64,000 nt of DNA from Vespula vulgaris (taxonomy: Eukaryota > Arthropoda > Insecta > Hymenoptera > Vespidae), in NCBI RefSeq assembly GCF_905475345.1, contig NC_066591.1:7049501-7113500 (forward strand), in the 5' to 3' direction. Of the stretch, positions 59,559-64,000 are shown piece after piece (position 1 is the stretch's first letter; every line of letters starts with the position of its first letter). The notes below the pieces were generated by a model. That model searched no databases and had not been told where the DNA came from. It saw only the letters and a program-made list of their open reading frames with translations. The position numbers were made by a program, and so were the translations under genes.

Positions 59559-62500
59559 TTATTTAATAAAATAATAACTTAATAATCTATTTTTGAAAAC
59601 TAAAGAGAAATAATTTTTATAAATGGGATCCTTCCAATTTAAATCACAATTTCTATGCGATTGTGATAAAGCCGTATATATTGAAACGAAATTTTCTTTT
59701 CCTCTTTCCCAAGCTTTCCTTCTAAAATCGATTTTCTCCGCCTCTTTCAAGAAAGATACTTGAAGAAATGGCGTTTCATCAAACGACGATATAAAAGTTG
59801 CTAAGCGATGGACGATATTTACAAAAAAAAAAAAAACTAAAAAGTTTTGAATTAGAGGAAAGGCCTTTAAAGAAACGAATTGTATTCTCGCTTAAGTTCA
59901 GATTTTATTTAATTGTCATGGAATCCGTAGGAACGTCATAAAATTTTCGATTAGTCATTAGTTATCCGTTATACTTATAAATAATCGATGACATATATTT
60001 GAAATACTCATACTTCAATTTTAGATTATTTGACTGCATCATCATTTTCTGTAAATTGATTCACGATTATCTATTTTTGTTTCGTTTCCAAAAATCCTGT
60101 CTCATAAATAAAATTGATTTTTTGATACTGTTTGAAGTCCATCAAGAGAAGTTTGTTTTAACTATTAACAATAATAATAATAATAAGAATAAGAAACATA
60201 TCTCGGTATTAGAATTTTATTTCTCTTCAAGGACGTTTGAAATAGTTCGGGAAATTGTTCGATGGATCGAAATCATGGCACCAGGGAATTTGATTACATT
60301 CGATATTGGTAACGTGATAGAAGCATTTCACTCGTACCTTTTTTATTCGTATCGAAGTATCGAAGAATCTTTTTTCTACCTTTTGTTTTACTGGTTTCGT
60401 TCCCTTCGAATACTCGAAAAAAAGAGCTTGTAGTTGAAATGCTACAAATCGTAAAGCGTTGGAAAGATTTGATATATCAAGTTTTCAGAAGCATTGTTTA
60501 AAAAAAAATTTACAATTATAAAATATTTATTATACTCTCGCGAACGATTACGAAAATAGCAGAACGATTATGTTCAAGGTGGAGGAATAAAAGCGCGAGC
60601 TACAATTACGTTCCTACGGTATCACACAAGTCGCTATTTTCTATGCACCGCGTTTTCAGCATGAAACTATAGAACGTGGTTTATATAGAACGAACGGATG
60701 AACGAACGAAAGAACGGCTAGATAATTTAACGTTCGTAATCGTTTTACCTTACTGTATCGATCACACACAGTACGAGGTTCTGAATAATATATACTTCTC
60801 CACGTGTAATGAGTGGTTCAGCAAGTAAGAACAGCTTTTACGCCGTGTTCCTCAGTTTCTAGTATGAACTCGTCAATTATTAGAACGACCTACACCTATC
60901 GACGTATACCATGAAACTCTTTTTACGCAATTTCAGTAGGCGCATCTAGTTCGTAGATCTTGGCGCCATTCGGTAGGATCAAACAGGTACATCGTCGCAA
61001 TCATGTAATCACCTTTATGAAATTCAGAAAGATTAGAGATCAAAAATTATTAATACAGTATTAGATAATTTTTATAAGAGAACAAAAGAAAGAAAGAACA
61101 ACATATTTGATATTCTGTCTTTTCTCGAAAAGAAAATCGATTAGTTTGTTCATTCGCAAAATCGAGGAAAGGTAGAGTATATCTACCAAATTGAATAGAA
61201 AATAAAACCAATCTCTGTCTCACGTTCTTAACGTCACGCTCTAGCTTAGTTGCCAGAAGATACTCGAGAAAATCGTCTCAAATACTTTTAACTGGCGTCG
61301 TCTCGTATTCTACGAGACGGTTTCTCTTACCAAGTCAATTTAGTTTCAACGAGTAGTGTTCGCACCGATTCGCTTAAACGATTTTGGTTGTTGATTTGAC
61401 CTCAGTACGATGGACTTTTCGAAGGAAGGAACGAGGTCAAGTAACCTGCAAGACGACTCGTTTCGCGAAATTACCTTTTGCGGATTCACCCGTGGAAAAT
61501 GATTTTCCACGAGGCGAAGGCCTGATCGAGAACGTGGTTCGATCGGCCCTTGCGGTTACAGAGGGAATAATGGTTATGGTAGGAATTAAAGTGGTCGTTA
61601 TCGGAAAAGCTATGCGTCTTACTCGTGCGTTCGTTCACAAGGAATAATCGTCCGCGACGAACAATCGCAGTGGAGCCAACGGATCGTTCAAATTATTAGT
61701 CCATTCGATTAGAGATTCCGAACAAAGCGTACGAGGCTAATTGAAATTCGTTGAATTATGCGTTTGAATGCATAAAAGAAAAATCTAATACCTTTGAAAG
61801 CTAGTTCTCTCAGTTACCTCCACGATTCGCTTTGACTATTCCGATGCATATTAATGAAAAATTCTTTCTTAATGGCACCTTTATATAATTTTACAAGTTA
61901 AAATATTTATACTTTTTAAGATAAAAATTCTCTATAAGGCGATCTTTTTTGATAAATATGAAAATTACAAGTATCTTTTAGGAACTCATGATAAATATTA
62001 GATATGCTCATATTAGGTATGCGTTATGAATACGCTTAATTTTCATTCAAACGATGCTTTCCTATCAAAAAAGAAAAGATAATGACAAAAACGGAAGTAA
62101 TTAAACCCGATTATTTTTAATTGCTTTGCTGTTGGAAATCGTAAATATCTAAAAAGCATCTCTTTGATGCGGAACGTAATTTAATTATAACACGGCAATT
62201 CTTTTTACACATATCATACCATTTAGTATTTATTACGCGTCAAAACACTACCTGTAAATTATAAGCTGAAATTTCTCATGAGCATTACGAGAGTAATAAC
62301 TACTATCTTTACAAGGATCTTTCCGAAAGTTAACAAAGCAAAATGCAACACATCGAAATGATAAATGTTACATGAGTAAAAAAACAGAAATTGTAATTTT
62401 TACCGTAGACAATGTAACAACGGTGTATATTAATCGATCGCTATCGATACAAGAAGTATACATTCATGTCGATACAAGAATTATTATGTTCTGCATATTA

Positions 62501-63595
62501 TTGTTTGTACATAATTACATATAACATATTCGTAGTTCAAAGGAATACATTGCTTTCGCGAAATCGAAAGAGAAAAGCAAAGAGGAGGAGGAGAATAAGA
62601 GGAGAGTAGGTCGCCTTAACAGCCTTGGAAGCACGAATGGTGCTTAGAATAATAGCTTGAGCCGATCTGTCCTACCTTGTGCTATCCCATTACCCAGAGA
62701 CCAGGCTCTCTCTACATGTATGCAAAACGCTCTAACGTCCAGGGATTTCCAGGAAATGCTCGAATTACTGCATTTCATCCAACAGGATTCTCTGTCTATC
62801 TCATTCTCCTACTAGCACGTTCTATAATTACATAGGATGCTAATAGGCATGCAATGATCTGTTTCAGGTTCTCAGAAGCAAATATCTTTGTCATGAGAAT
62901 TTCGATCCTACGATTTCAAACAACAACAAATCACGAGAAAATGAGAAATCAATCGTTTTCAAATCCATCATGATAATTTCATTTCTCAAATTAACGATCT
63001 AATCATAATTATTTTTTAAATTAATTAGTCAACGAAAACATTATTCTTTGATAAAAATCATGGAGGTATTCTTATCCTTATTCCAATGCAATCATTATAA
63101 TATATAATAATAATAATAAAAAAAGAGATATATTAACTTTGCAATATCATTGTTCACTTACCTTCTTTGAGATCCTCTTCGAAAGGTATCCAGATTATTC
63201 TTACTTCAATACACAATGCTTTCTTAACTCGAAAAAAACTCTCTCAACGCTGAGATATAAAATCCGTTAACGTGTTATTTATCTTAAGAAGAAAAGAAAA
63301 AAGAAAAGAAAAAAAGAACAAAAAACAATGAAAAAGAAGGAAAGCTAGCGTTTCGTTTCGTTCACAGAAATATCCAGACTACTAATATCTATAGGAGGAC
63401 GGATGGCGACGTAGTACAAACAGGGAACAATGAAATCTCTCTTTCGGGGACGGTATAGAGGGTGGATGTGGAACCCTCTACTGGAAGAGGAGGTAAATGG
63501 ACGGTGGAAGTGCACGTTCTAACAATAAGAGGAAATTCGAGTCACGCGCACGAGAAATTTCACCGACTCGTTTCGTTGAGTTCCTTTATACCTTA

Positions 63596-63598
<3 letters not shown>
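58680..63598. other. Gene-poor stretch
   Basis: T/C-rich from 58860 to 59100, then a more mixed segment (59100-59240) open on both strands. A 17-bp word TCTTATGTATTAATGAA is duplicated in tandem at 59348-59381. (AT)n lies at 59515-59554 and poly-A at 59823-59836. The plus frame 59999-60433 (144 codons) is AT-rich and unrecognised. The plus frame 61384-61647 (87 codons) is less biased and starts ATGGTT after a mixed-composition segment (61230-61700), but matches no family I know. TCGATACAAGAA occurs twice near 62442 and 62469. Confidence 0.5.
59515..59554. repeat. (AT)n microsatellite
   Basis: Pure AT tract of about 40 bp. Confidence 0.95.
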
Positions 63599-63638
<40 letters not shown>

Positions 63639-63649
63639 GAGAGAGAGAA
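63599..63649. repeat. (GA)n microsatellite
   Basis: GA tract with one GGGA interruption. The Arg-Glu run in the frame crossing it is its translation. Confidence 0.96.
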
Positions 63650-64000
63650 GATGAGAGGCAGCGGTTGAGGGCGTTAGGGGGTAATGTAGAGATGGAAAAG
63701 GGCGGGGCAGGGAAAGGAATCGAACAATTTTAGGATACTACAACAAGATCGTTTATGTTCTTTTTTTCTTTTTCTGTAAAACAGATGAAACGTATTTCTC
63801 TTTATTCGTACGCCATTGAATTTTGTCGTTTATCTTATGCGATCGGACGTTTCACGGCTCGTTTGTTTAGTTATTTATTTATTTATTTATTCATTTATTT
63901 ATTCATTTATTTATTTCTTTTTCTTTATTTTCTTTTCTCTCAATTATGTTTATCGAATGAAATTCGGACATTATCTTGACTACTCTCTACATGTGTCTGA
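63650..64000. other. Right end of the window
   Basis: Contains a G-rich stretch (63660-63720), then T-rich sequence and the (TTTA)n tract. No gene is recognised before the window ends. Confidence 0.6.
63871..63916. repeat. (TTTA)n microsatellite
   Basis: About eleven TTTA units with two TTCA variants. The Tyr-Leu-Phe-Ile frame is its translation. Confidence 0.95.

Overview
The window looks like nuclear DNA of an insect, most likely a hymenopteran (bee, wasp or ant lineage). By eye it is AT-rich, yet CpG-containing words such as TCGA and ACGA are common. It is crowded with (GA/CT)n, (CA)n, (AT)n and (AAT)n microsatellites. Its central satellite is built on an 11-bp word, AACCCAGACGC (reverse complement TTGCGTCTGGG), which matches from memory one of the derived telomere motifs reported in Hymenoptera. 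There are no bacterial or organellar signs and no recognisable rRNA, tRNA or CRISPR. Almost all long reading frames are translations of simple repeats.

Layout. Positions 1 to about 23.9 kb are gene-poor, with scattered microsatellites, a degenerate ~300-bp tandem duplication (9.15-9.84 kb), several short perfect inverted repeats and a few more G+C-rich islands that could be regulatory. At 24.17-24.69 kb there is one plausible protein-coding remnant: two exon-like pieces on the plus strand resembling the C-terminal half of an NTR/C345C domain (netrin, PCOLCE and complement C3 type), with a GT-AG intron, a stop codon and an AATAAA signal, but with an apparent 1-nt frameshift. From 25.24 to 30.04 kb lies a satellite array. 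A ~127-bp monomer alternates between two kinds of 3' tail, and one kind is expanded into blocks of the 11-bp telomere-like repeat. In the centre this is organised as a 508-bp higher-order repeat with exact spacing; the units at both edges are diverged. From 30.05 to about 31.3 kb a very AT-rich stretch carries a 28-bp perfect inverted repeat and long (AT)n tracts.

The remaining 33 kb (31.3-64 kb) is again gene-poor. It holds many GA/CT tracts, a GA-rich minisatellite with a CTAAGAATAAGGA core (36.08-36.26 kb), a palindromic island at 39.4 kb, a G+C-rich island at 46.3-46.6 kb, a small duplicated ORF at 50.4 kb and a long (AAT)n tract at 56.5 kb. The layout suits a gene desert or very large introns between the exons of flanking genes. 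Short isolated exons could have been missed, because by eye they cannot be told from chance frames. The telomere-like satellite, interstitial in this window, is the most notable object.
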